DNA of 64,000 nt from the NCBI GenBank assembly GCA_002633005.1, contig NMRA01000050.1, positions 457,983 to 521,982 of the forward strand, written 5' to 3'. Positions 1 to 12,400 of this stretch are shown here, piece by piece. A program made the translations under genes and the position numbers. Below the pieces are notes generated by a model. The model was not told the DNA's origin. It worked only from the letters and a program-made list of their open reading frames with translations, and ran no database searches. This DNA comes from Phoronis australis (Eukaryota > Phoronida > Phoronidae). Numbering within the stretch: the stretch's first letter is position 1; the number at the start of each line of letters is the position of its first letter.

Positions 1-2
1 AG

Positions 3-151
3 TGCAGGCCCTCCGACCCTAAATGCCAGAATGGAGTTAATAAGTCGTGTAAGATATTGCCTATGGGGGTAAACTTCCATACTCGTTGTTTGGCTATAGA
101 ATCGAACAAGTTGGGAGCAACGGGATGTCGCTGTCATGGATCTGAGCTTGG
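3..151 (+). CDS. Candidate upstream exon, first half of a sushi-like module
   Basis: An open frame starting at 3, directly after an AG, encodes a Cys-rich segment ending in CRCHGSELG before a GT at 152. Joined to the next exon it would give a sushi/CCP-like pattern (C-x-G-x-x-L-G ... Y-x-C ... G-x-W ... P-x-C). The phases clash by one base: this exon ends with two bases of a codon, while the exon at 313 needs only one. It may be a real exon with a one-base sequence error in the GGG run at 150-152, or a chance open frame. It reaches the window edge, so its true start is unknown. Confidence 0.35.
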
Positions 152-312
152 GTAATGCAAATTCGTGGGCAGGGTTTCATTGCCCGTTGAGCACATATTT
201 GGGCCAATATAATGCTACTTTGGTCCAATCCAGTGGAATGGGTTTTGTACTTCTGCAACCCAGTCAGTGATTCGCTATCATTTCAAAGTGTTGTTATCCC
301 TTTGCTCTGCAG

Positions 313-468
313 GCCATGAATTCGAGTCTCCACCGGCACCTAAGTACATATGTAATCACCGAGGGGAGTGGTCACCATCACCAAACATACCCGGTTGCAA
401 ACCCAATGTTGTCATCATCCCAACGCCGACGACGGCTTCACCAATTCCTACCACAATTGGAACACCAA
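313..468 (+). CDS. E1: C-terminal half of a sushi-like module plus short Pro/Thr linker
   Basis: The acceptor TCTGCAG precedes 313. The frame reads GHEF...[19 protein letters not shown], which matches the end of a sushi/CCP domain (aromatic-x-Cys, Gly-x-Trp, Pro-x-Cys), followed by [17 protein letters not shown] place the donor at GTGGGT (469) because only that choice gives phase 1, which E2 requires; the stronger-looking GTGAAC at 473 does not fit. Sushi modules mediate protein or complement-type contacts. Only half of the domain is seen, so the assignment is tentative. Confidence 0.6.
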
Positions 469-3400
469 GTGGGTGAACGTTCTCTTTGTTCTTTGATCCA
501 TTGTTATCAACATGCGGCTGTTGTTATGTAGAAACGCTGAGTAGACTTCAATTATTTTTTCAAGGTACCCAAACCTACCATTTCATGTAATGTTTAATTT
601 CTCATAGATTTGTTTTGTCCAATCATGCAGTTTGTAACTTGAGTTTAATTAGTTTAATAATCTTTTCAGACCTGATAAACCGAAACTTTCCCTTAACCTC
701 AGCAGTGTGCTGTCATGTAACCTGTGTTTACTTTGTTGCATCTTTAGAGTGTGCAAATTTCGTAGAACTGTCTCTCATATTGACCTGTTACTCATCTGCC
801 GACCAGCTCACCCAGTTGTCACGACGGAAGCCTGGTGCGCTGCCTGGGGTCAGGATCACTATCGTACATTCGACAGTAAAGTGTACGCATACCAAGGCCA
901 GTGTACCTACCTTTTGGCCAAGGACTGTGACTACAGCACCTGGGCCATACATGTCATCAATGATATGAAGTGCAAGCCTGAAGCGCCATGCAAGAGGGAG
1001 ATGGATATCTACTTCGGTGACATGAAACTGGAAATGAGAGTGAGAGGAAAGAGGGTCATAGCCAAACTTGCTGGCAAGGTAATATTGGACTATAATTTTT
1101 AGATATGGCTACAAAGATTAATAAAGTGAGGCGTCCTTTCTTTAGCTTTAATACAGAACAAGCGTGATATTGATGAAATGTGAAGACTTGAGCAGTGAAC
1201 ATAAGTTTGCTTTGTCTTTGATTTTGATGAATTATCTAATGATAGCTGTGCTGTACTTCAGATGTACATATATGTATAGCACCTCCAGAACAGTTAAGTA
1301 TAAAGACGGGTTATAAGTACTGTACTACGACATTGAAGAGAGGATCTAAAGTTTTAAGAACCTTTTGCATAGTTGTGTCCATATTAAGCTTTAAGCAAGC
1401 TCTGTTGAAGGACACTTGTGTCCGCATTCTTTATTTATGTTAGATGCAAATCTGGTCCAAGTTTACAACATAATACATAATATGCATCAGGACTCAACTG
1501 CACATATGCTTATGCTGGAGTGACATCTTCAGGACTCAATTGCACATATGCTGGAGTGACATCTTCAGGACTCAACTGTACATATGCTGGAGTGACATCT
1601 AAATAGTTTGAGAGCAGAACGAGTTTCCTCATGAGAGCGCTTGTGTGCTAAGGATCTTATGTGACTTATCTGAATGCATGCATTTCTATGGGAAGGTCCT
1701 TAGCTTCACTTGCAACACCTGGAGAATTTCATGGTTGGCTATTGCATCTATCATGGGTGAGGTCTTAGCTGTAATGTCTGGAGTCATCCTGGAGCAACTC
1801 TCTCACTATATACCTACATCAGATTAAATGTTTATGCGTGTGTTTCTCTTGTAGGAGATAGAGGTCCCTAGTGTCAACTCTGGTGTCATTCTGGAGCAGG
1901 TCTCCCAATATATTTACATCAGGTCAAACTTGGGCTTCAAGGTCAAGTGGGACATGAAGGAATCCATCTATGTTGAGGTATGCTCATCACACCCGTGGGA
2001 AAGCATGAAGCTGGGCAGGGCAATGGGTACTCTAATTTTACGCGTGATCACTCTTCTTGAGATGTGTTCATTCAGTCACCCATTAATTCCACTCCTTGAC
2101 AATCAGAAAATGTGCAGTTTGATGATCGAATGGTATACCAAGTAATTATGTGCTAGTTTATTCAAATAGTGTATCTGATATTGACGTTGAAAACATTTAA
2201 TATTAAAAGACACTTGATGTATAAGTGATGTGTCGTTTACACTACATGTCATAGTTCATAAATTTTTGGTTGCCCGGTTGGAGATAATTTGGGGATGGGT
2301 CTTCCACCAAGTGACTATGAGTAGAAAACCTATGGTCTGCTAGGGGTCGATAATTTGTTCTTGTAAGTTAACACACTTTAGAATTGGTTTCCTAGGTAAC
2401 ATCCTCCATGAAGAACAGGACTTGTGGTCTCTGTGGTCGCTATGACGACAACGCAGCCAATGACTTTGAAAGCATTACCGGCAAAGTTGAGCACTCAGTG
2501 CATGCCTTTGCCAAGAACTGGAAGATGGAGGGTCTGAATGGAAGTATGGCTTTTGATTATCACCTTGAATGTCACAGTTACGAAACAAAGTTATCTAATG
2601 ATGGTAAAGAATTTTGAAGCAAAAATAATCCCTGAAATTGAATGTAGTCCCCATTTGATGGGAGAAACAAGGGACTTTGATACCAAATAAGTGGTTTTTT
2701 GTATCGTTAATTTTTAACAATAAATGACATTCTCAAAATTTTCAAAACATCCATACATTTTTAATTAGTCACCTTGATAAGCATTTAAAGTTGATTATCA
2801 TTCTGTTTACAGTATGTCCGGACAAGATTGGTGAGAGTCCGTGTGATCGGTCAACACCAGAGGGTGCTATCGTCGCAAGACGTGCTGACCAACAGTGCAG
2901 CCGATTGAGGGGACCGCTGTTTGGTGCCTGCAATTCGGTGAGACATGATGTTCTTTGCTTGCTAAACTCCTATCAAATTACATTACTAGATAATGATGAT
3001 GAAAGAGCCATCTGCTTATAAGAAATGCATACATTCAAGTCTCCCCTATCCAGTGGATGACTCCCATTCCGTTGAACAGCTTTCGGTACTCTGTCTGTTC
3101 ACACCACAAGAGAGGACTGTTTTTTCCTTAGCACAACAGTGATTATCTAGTCTTGAAAATGGCAATTTCTGCTCTGCAAACATGTTATAGAAATGGGAGA
3201 CGGGATTTTATTGCCAAGGGAAGCATTATTTAAGTTGGTCAACATTGGACAAGCTTCATTAAATCTGTGCTTTAAGAGCGAGGTATTGTCTGGTTTCTTT
3301 TCGGAGCATTTAAATTCATTCCTCTATTCCGCTTTAGATTCCTATTCCATTAAAACTTGTTACCGTGTCCTTTACAGGTAGTGGATCCTCAGCCTTACAT

Positions 3401-6400
3401 TGAAGCGTGCAAGGTAGACTACTGCTCGTGTGACTCTACAACTCGCACGGACTGTGTGTGTAACACATTCGAGGCATATGCTAGAGCCTGTCTCAAGGCA
3501 AAGATCACCCCTGACTGGAGATCTCCTAGCCTCTGTCGTAAGCTATTCGTTAATTTTACATGAAACTCTGAATTCAGTCTGATACTTGGTCATTCTTCCT
3601 AAAGTTTTAGTATGTCGCTGTAGTGCATGTGGTGTTTTAATATATTTCTTGATAATCAGAATATTTTGAGTTAAAGGTACAAAATCTGAAACTTGTGGAG
3701 TTAGAAGTCCCTGTTACCATAGTTCAGTGCAAGAAAGTGCTCATACTTGATTTGTTTAATGTTACTGAATTGATTTCAAATTGTTTTAGATAAAAATGTA
3801 ACCTTCAGTTCAAACATTTAAATGTAACCTCCTTAATGGGACCATGTCTTTGAGCTAATTTAAGTTTAATTTTATGATTCTCATATCAACGCTCTCCTCC
3901 TGTTTACTGTTGGTGTTGCCTGTAGCATACTGCCCTCTATTGTATATGTTCATTCTTCAGCTGCCAACTGTCCTGTTACCATGGTACCCAATGAGTGTGG
4001 ATCAGCCTGTCCTAGGACGTGTAAGAACACTATCTACACATGTGACAATGAACATTGTGTCGATGGCTGTCATTGTCCTGCTGGGTGAGTACAACTCTTA
4101 CTAATTTCATGACGCCCTGGTATCTTGGAAAATCTGCAAAATGCCGAACATTTTTTCATTCATGAAAAAATAAATGGAAAACATAGGTCATGGAAATGTC
4201 ACAGAATATTTCTTTAAGAGGTTGTAATTCCGCATCACAGAAACCAACTTAGATCACTTGTCGTTAGGAAATTGTCTCAAATTGTTCTGTAGTAAGTTGG
4301 ATGTGATTATAATGCTTGGAAAGAACTAATATGTGTTTATTGCTTGAGATTATGCTGTACAAGCTGGCTTGTCACTCAACATGGTGTCATGAAATAACAA
4401 ACTGTCAGTTCTTTGTAAGCCCAGAAAGCACTTCTATTGACTAAGGATGAAGTTGGCACCAATTCTAGATGGGTAAAGAGACCTTACATAGAGCAAGGGT
4501 TTATAGTCACTGTAAAGTAAATGAACCTGCTGGAGGTTGTCATATCGAGTAGTCAGCCTAACTGAGTTGGTAGCCATATTGAGTTGTCAGCCATACTTAG
4601 TAGTCATTCAATTTGGCTTGGCAAAAATTAGTTGGACATAATAGTACATTGTTTAATATTTTGTGGAAATAATAGTTCAATGTAACAAAATAGTTATTTG
4701 AAAGCATGATGGTCAAGTAATTAAAATAATTAACAGTCTGTCTAGCTGCATTTTCATTCTGTTATCCATATCATACGTGTACTATAGACAATATAAACAA
4801 TGTAGTATAACCATACCTGCTTTCCAGAACCGTCTTGGATGGCGACCGATGTATCAAGCAGGAGGATTGTCCTTGTGAACACCAAAACAAAGAGTACAGA
4901 GCGGGTGATAGTGTGCGCAAAGACTGCAACACCTGGTCAGTAGTCCCTTGTAGTTAATAGCTTTCTGTTGACACTATTGTGTTACCTGCTACAATATTTT
5001 ATTAACACACTTTGCATTGTAATGTAGTACTTTTTAATATATGATAATTTTATTTGACAACAGTGTCGTATAATGTAAAACAGTGAGGTGCACGTTTTTG
5101 TACAAAACTGAACTTCTGGCTACAGTTGATTAAAGTTATAACCAGTATTTCCATATGCATGGTTAAACACAACTGGGATACAAGTCAAGTCTATCTTAGT
5201 CATCCCAACTCTCCAACTGTGCATTGTTAAACACCTGACATACATCCAGTAGCACAAATCTATGAAGTACCTTTAGATATCGTAATTCTAACTTTGCTCT
5301 CTCGATGGCAGCACGTGCAAGGGAGGGAGATGGGAGTGCACTGACAAGGAGTGTGAGGCCATCTGCTATGCCAGCGGCGACCCTCACTACAAGACTTTTG
5401 ATGGCAAACGCTACAGTTTCATGGGCGAGTGCTCCTATTACATGATGTACGACAACGACTACAAGATCATCGCCGAGAACGTCAAGTGCGGCAATGAAAA
5501 CGCCGCCTGCACTAAGGGAGTCACCCTGGTGGTGAGTGTTGGAAGTAATCATTGCGGTTTTGTTGCGTAATAACAAACCTTTAGTCCTAGCAAAAACACG
5601 AAATTTACTGTCCTGTTATTGAAATTCAAAGAATAACTGTCTGTGACTGCAGTGTCACAAGTAGGCGTAACTGTTGATATCTTCTTGGCACATACGTGTG
5701 AAGTGTCATTACTGTTCTAAATTATTTCTTATCAGATCGGTGATACCAAGATGGAGATGAAGCAAGGTAAACACCTGTACGTCAACGGTGCGGAGGTAAA
5801 GAGCCTGCCCTATACTGCACCTGGCATCTTCGTGTACGACGTCTCTTCAGTTTTTGTCAAGGTATGTCTGTGTGTGTGTTTGTCTGTCTGGCTGTTAATT
5901 GTTTTCTTGTACTTTTAGGAATGAATTATCTCAATTGTTCAATGGATTTATTACTTGATTTTTTCAAGAATACCATCTGTTGACAAACAGTAAAGTATAA
6001 TAAAATCAGGCTTCGAAACAGACCTGTGAGTTTTGTAGCACCAATTTTAATATACTTGAAGACCCCTCCGATTAATGATTGATGATATCTGGCAATGGTT
6101 TACTGGTAAAAACCTGACATAAGCACTCGAACACACTGCTTGACAACAGGCTCACTCTCAAACTTCTCTTGAGCCATTCACAAGTCTGCTCCACCCCCTC
6201 AAAAACATGTCTGCAACGTTGTCTTCTTGTTGTCATTTTGAAGCAATCTGCAACTGCAATTATATTTTTAATCCATTCTGTGATGTTTCGTGATTTTGAA
6301 AATTTTTCGGTGGGAACCTAATTGAGATGAGAAGCTGGCCTTCTCACGATGCTACATAAATGGAACACTATTGAATTGGGCATGGCAGGACATACTATTG

Positions 6401-9400
6401 AATTGGGCATGACAGGACATACTATTGAATTGGGCATGGCAGGACATACTATTGAATTGGGCATGGCAGGACATACTTTTTTAGTTGTTCTTGTTCAATA
6501 TTTTCTGTTAAACTGGTTGGTTGGTTGTAACAATTCTGTTGCTTGCCTAGGTCGAGATGGTCAATGGTCTCAAGGTGATGTGGGATGGCAAGTCGCGTGC
6601 CTACATCTATGCGCCACCGTCCTTCAAGAACAATACCCTTGGTCTGTGCGGTACTTTCAACGGAAGGTATGTCTGTCACGGATGAAGTGGAACACCTGTT
6701 TTTAACTTCAATGTCAGTTTTCATCTGTGTGTGTCAACTTCACATATTGTCACTCTATTTTGCATGGTTGAGTGATGAGAAAATGATTACAATGGAATAG
6801 TTAAAATATGATATCAATAGCTACGTCTCGCAATACCTGAGTATCACTGGTTTTGCGTTATTTACCCACAATGGTACTCTGTATGCCTCTTATCTCACAT
6901 GTATCGTGATTATCAGCATTCAGAGTGTGTCATTTGTTATTAATTCAAATACCAACAAAGTTTTGGTGTTTCATAGCGAGTTGCAACTCTGGAATGAAAA
7001 AGTTGACATGTAAAAGCATAGTTTACTAGTTTGACTCAGTCTGTAAGCAGTCTAACCTTTTGATTACGTGCCCATTCATACACGCTTTTCTGCAGTCTCT
7101 ACGTGAACTTAAGTCTTTGATTAGCTATTGCCACGCCTCTCATGTCAGTCACATGTAACATGATCGCATTTTCATTGCCCAGAATAGATGTTCGAATTTT
7201 TACTTACTTATCTTGTGTAAGGAGATTTAAATATCATGTGGTCTTGCACAGCTAGATTGGAACTCACACATATCACGAAGCCACGCTCCTGTAACATTTT
7301 TATTACAATTGAATTTTTCTACCTAAATAGTCAGGTACCTTTTACACCGTGTACATTCCACATTTTGGTTGATGTGAGTTAATATCAGACTAATGATAAA
7401 TGTTCATCAGTCTAGTGTCAGTCTGGTCGTTATTCATAACATCATTCACGGGTCACTTTGGATCATTCATCAGTCTAGTATCAGTCTTGTCGTTATTCAT
7501 AGCATCATTCACGGAACGCTTTGGATCATTCATCAGTCTAGTGTCAGTCTGGTCGTTATTCATAGCATCATTCACGGAACACTTTGGATCATTCATCAGT
7601 CTAGTATCAGTCTGGTCATTATTCATAACATCATTCATGGAACACTTTGGATCATTCATCAGTCTAGTATCAGTCTGGTTGTTATTCATAACATCATTCA
7701 CTTTTTGGTTCATTCATCATTGCTGAGTGATAAGAAACCTGATGGCTGATGATAAACCTTGCATGAATAATATGTGTTTGTATCCACCATTTTTATCATA
7801 TATCATTCATACGAATTCATACAAATGGCAAAATAAATATCAATTCAGTCTTTTGTGCTGAATTGCGATCAGCCAGTTTGCCTGAGTGTGTATTGTTTAG
7901 GCTGGGAATGAGCCAGAATCGTGCTGTGCATTTTTTCTACCTCCATAAGAGAAGACTTGAATTTGATGCATTACTGTTAATTTCTTTTCATTTTGACATG
8001 TGTAGCATAATAATTTGCTATGCTGTAATACACCACTGATGTGCTGCAAGTACTTTTTCATTGAAAACTAAATTTGCTTATTGAAAATTATGATCATTCT
8101 CTTTAGGCAAGACGATGACTTCCGCACCCTGGAAAATGATGTTGAAACTAACGTGAATGCTTTCGGCAACAAGTGGAAGTCACATGGCACATGTACGGAT
8201 GTCGACCCCAATGTGACTCCAGTGGATCCATGCGATGTCTACGCTCAGCGTAAACCTGTCGCCCACGAGGAGTGTGGCAAATTGAAAAGTTCACTTTTCC
8301 AAGGTATCAGTCAAGCTCATTCAATTTTGTGAGAAACCAAACGAATTTCGTGAGCCAAAAACATTTCGGATATTGACATAATGTGCGAAGAATTGTGTAA
8401 ATTTGACAATTAAGATGTTTTCATGCTCATTTCTAGGGATGTCCGGTTAAAATTGAATGAATTGGAGTTTTATTCCTTAACCATTCTACAGGAATTCCAA
8501 TGTTAGTGTAACGTGGTTTGTTCAGCACGTAAATTCCAGTAAATAAAAACACTGAGTAAAAACCCGGCCAGATTTTCTCATGTCATTGTTTTCCAGATTG
8601 CCATGACGTTGTGGACGTTGAATCGTTCTACCAAGACTGTCTGTTTGACGTCTGTGACTGTTCTGCAAATCTGAAAGAGTGTATGTGTGACTCCTTTGCC
8701 GCCTACTCAGATGAGTGTGTTCGCAAGGGGATCAGAATCCCGTGGCGTAACTCTGTCAAACTTTGTGGTAAGGCAACTGTTCCGTTTTTTCACAAGTTTT
8801 CTATGATTGGTGTGTTCATGGTATCAGTAATGGCGTGGACATAATTTGTAGTTTTATTGTAGCAATAGTAAACAATCAAGGCTTGGAATTTTCTGCGGAA
8901 ACGCTGATTTACGCTTTTTTCTCTTATTCCCTCTGCGCATTTTTGTTATATTCCACAAAAAATCGGATTTGACCTGTAAGTGTAGCAAGTAAATGAGGAA
9001 TACATTACCTGGTGATGTTTTGAAATAAGAAGAAAATGTGTCTCATTTTCGGTTTCTTTCTAAGTAACTATTTTTAACATTTTGTTTTTACTTCACCATG
9101 GACTCACATTTTATGCAATACCTATTAAACTACACAATCCTCTCTTTTCGGCATAAGCAACATATATGGTCACATCGGATTCCTCTCCTCTGTTGCAGGC
9201 CTCACCTGCCCTGGTGGCCAGATATACCAAACCTGTGGCAGCTCATGCAAGCGCACATGCCGTGCCATCGCTGAGAACCCCACGTGTGCAGACAGCTGCG
9301 TAGAGGGCTGCAACTGCCCCCAGGGTTACTCTCTTAACACGAACGGCGAGTGCATTGCTCAGAAGGACTGTCCATGTATCTTTGATGGTCGTGAATACCC

Positions 9401-12400
9401 CAGCGGGTTCTCTGCCAAGAAGGGAAATGAAGTCTGGTAACTTGGTTCTTTGAGTTCTTGGATTATTTGTGGCTAGTAATTCTATGATCAAAAATTCTAG
9501 GTTTGATGACGGTGTGTGATGTAATTTGTCCTTACTTGCAGCTTTCATCTTACATATATCACACTCAGGAGGTATTCCTCATCACGTGATTCTGATGTCC
9601 TTTTTTCATGATTGTCTCATTGCCAAAACGCTTGATGCACTTCAGTTCTTTGTCTCTTTCCACAGCCGATGTCGCGGTGCCAAGTGGGTGTGCACTCCAG
9701 GGGGTGATCCGTCTGACCCCACAACCCCACTGTGTCCTGCCAACATGGAGTACGCTGACTGTGTAACCACCTGTCCAACTACCTGTACCAACATGCACTC
9801 ACCTCCCACCTGTTCTACACCTGCAAAAGTAAGCATTGCGTCTGAAACAGTTGTATCTAATTATACATTAATAATGTCAAGGTAGTCTATGCCTGCTAAC
9901 TGTCTTAAAAAACCAGATGAGTGCAAAATAGTGTCTTTGTGTATTAAACATCTTTTACTACTGAATGCCTGTGGTAGATAAGCAATACGTTAGTATTTTC
10001 ACTTCTGTTTTGTCATTAGGTAAATTGTAAATAAACCTTTTGCTATGATAATAAAAACAAGGGAGATGATTCCAATTCTATGACTGCATATGGGGAAAAT
10101 GACTAAATAGTATAAAGTTGGCTGTTAGCATTCTTGTTGCAACTTCACTTTTACTGTGTAATTGTTGAAGGTCGATTATTCTTGCGTTGACTTTGATATA
10201 TTTTACCAACAAAAACGCCTTGGTTGACAAAGCTGTCAAAAGTCTCTTGGGAAGTGAAGCTTGTTCATTTCATGACATGGTCTCTTGAGTCTTCTACAGG
10301 TTAATTGATAATCTCTTCTCTGCAGGACTGCAAAGCTGGTTGCCAGTGTAAGGTGGGTTATGTCCTCGATGGCACTAATTGTGTGAAGGCTGATTCCTGC
10401 CCGTGTCACCACGGTGGACGGTCATACTATGAGGGGGACTCTTTCAAGAGGGAGTGTAATAAATGGTATGTACACTTACACTATCCCTCACCTTCTTATT
10501 TATTTTGGGCACATATTTAAAGGCGTGTTCTTTCAATTAATGCTTAGGCCTTTTAGATGCTTATTAGTACACGGATATGCTGCAGATTTTATGTTGTAGA
10601 TTTTGGACAAATTTTAGTGAATGCTGGACTGTAGGAAATAGGAGCAGGGGCAACATGACACTCAATAATTTACAGGTGTGAGGGCGAAAACTTGTTGGGA
10701 CTAGTGTAGTTGTATATAGAGATTTGTCTGACATTTGGGCAAAAATTATAAGAAAAAGGCACATCAAAGCATGAATAAGAGAGATAACATTTTCACTGTA
10801 CTGGGCTCCAATAGGGTCGCTTTTGTCTGGGAGGCATTTAATGTCTTTGCATTATTGAAAAGGGCCTGGGATGCAGAATTTCCAGTTCAGATTTATTCAA
10901 GTCAGGGTATCTGTTAGAGAGTGCATTTTTCCTCTAGGGGGGGGTCTCTCTGACAAGGGATATTGTGATAAAAATTGTACATTTTTCCATGTTGTGGAAT
11001 TGTGTATGACTGACAGATAGTTGTTTCATGAAAACCCTTTGTTTGTCATATCTAGCATAGGAGATGTTCCCAACTAAGCCCAAGGTGAAACTTTATTCTG
11101 TATCTTGGTTATTTAATTTTATTTACAGCACGTGTAAGAGCCGACACTGGGAGTGCGAAAACAAAGAATGCGCGGGTACATGCACAGTATTCGGCGACTC
11201 TCATTACAAAACGTTTGATGGCAAACTGTACGACTTCCAGGGTAACTGTGACTACGTTTTAGCTCGTAGCAAGCCTGGTGCTAAAGACGAGTTCCTCATC
11301 ACGGCTGAAAACATTCCTTGCGGTACATCTGGCGTAACCTGCACTAAGTCTATCGAGTTCTCCGTGGGAGCGCCAGGTTGGTAAATCAATGGGGTTGTGT
11401 TTTTATACAGTAACTCTTCCCAAGTGTTTTATGCAGGCTTGAATAAGTTCAAAATTAATTGTAGATTGGCGAACACTGCTACTGCTTGACATTTTTAGTC
11501 TTGTTGCGAGTTATGTGACACGCATGTGATTGATTAGTAGTGTTGACTGCTTGAGTGTATTGGTGAAGGAGTGAGGTCAGAGGTCAGTAAGAAATAATGT
11601 GTGGTTTATCAAGAGATCAGTTATTTCAGATGAGAAGTCATTGAGTTCACACGATGATGAACATACATGTATGATGAAAAAATTACAAAAACATTTTAAT
11701 GGTTTAGAGAGCTTTCTGTTTTTATTCACATTGTTGCCAAACAACAGCAATTTGAATGTTTTTAATTCCTTGACAATCAATTAAATGCTGACTTTTTTCT
11801 GGTTTTGTATGTTATACAAGAACAAAAATAGTTAAGACATTCTTTCATCCATTGTTAAGTATAATTGAATACTTCTTCATAAGCCACACAAGCAATGTGT
11901 CTCAGCCAGTTAAGGTGTAAACCGAGGACATGTTGTAGTTGCTCTGTACCTTGTAGGCTCTCAGGATTACTACAAGCTGCATCTGATCCGTGGTAAGCCG
12001 GTGGAGACCCCAGACGGCTCTAACTTCATCATCAAGGAGATCGGATTATTTGTCTTTGTACAGACTCCATTTGGTATCACGCTGCAGTGGGACAAGGGGA
12101 CAAGGTTGTATGTGATTGCTACCACAGAACTTCAGGGCAAGGTAGGCTTTCATGAAACTTACCTGAGAAAGACTTAGAGTGCAACATAAATCTACTCGAT
12201 ATATTAGAGTGTTGCTGGTCTAGGGAATACGTTTTGGACATTACAAGTAAAACTGGAAAAAAATGTGTATGTATGCATGTTTGTATGTATGCATGTGTGC
12301 ATGTATGTATGTATCTATTTGTGTGTATGTTTTTGTTTCGTATGATAGTATTGGAGACAGCGAAATAGGTTTTTGAAAGTAAAAATGGGAAAATGTGGAT

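Noticed and set aside
7393-7749. Open frames on both strands over the 63-bp repeat
   Set aside because: They result from the 21-codon period of an intronic minisatellite; the reading phase of the gene skips this region cleanly.
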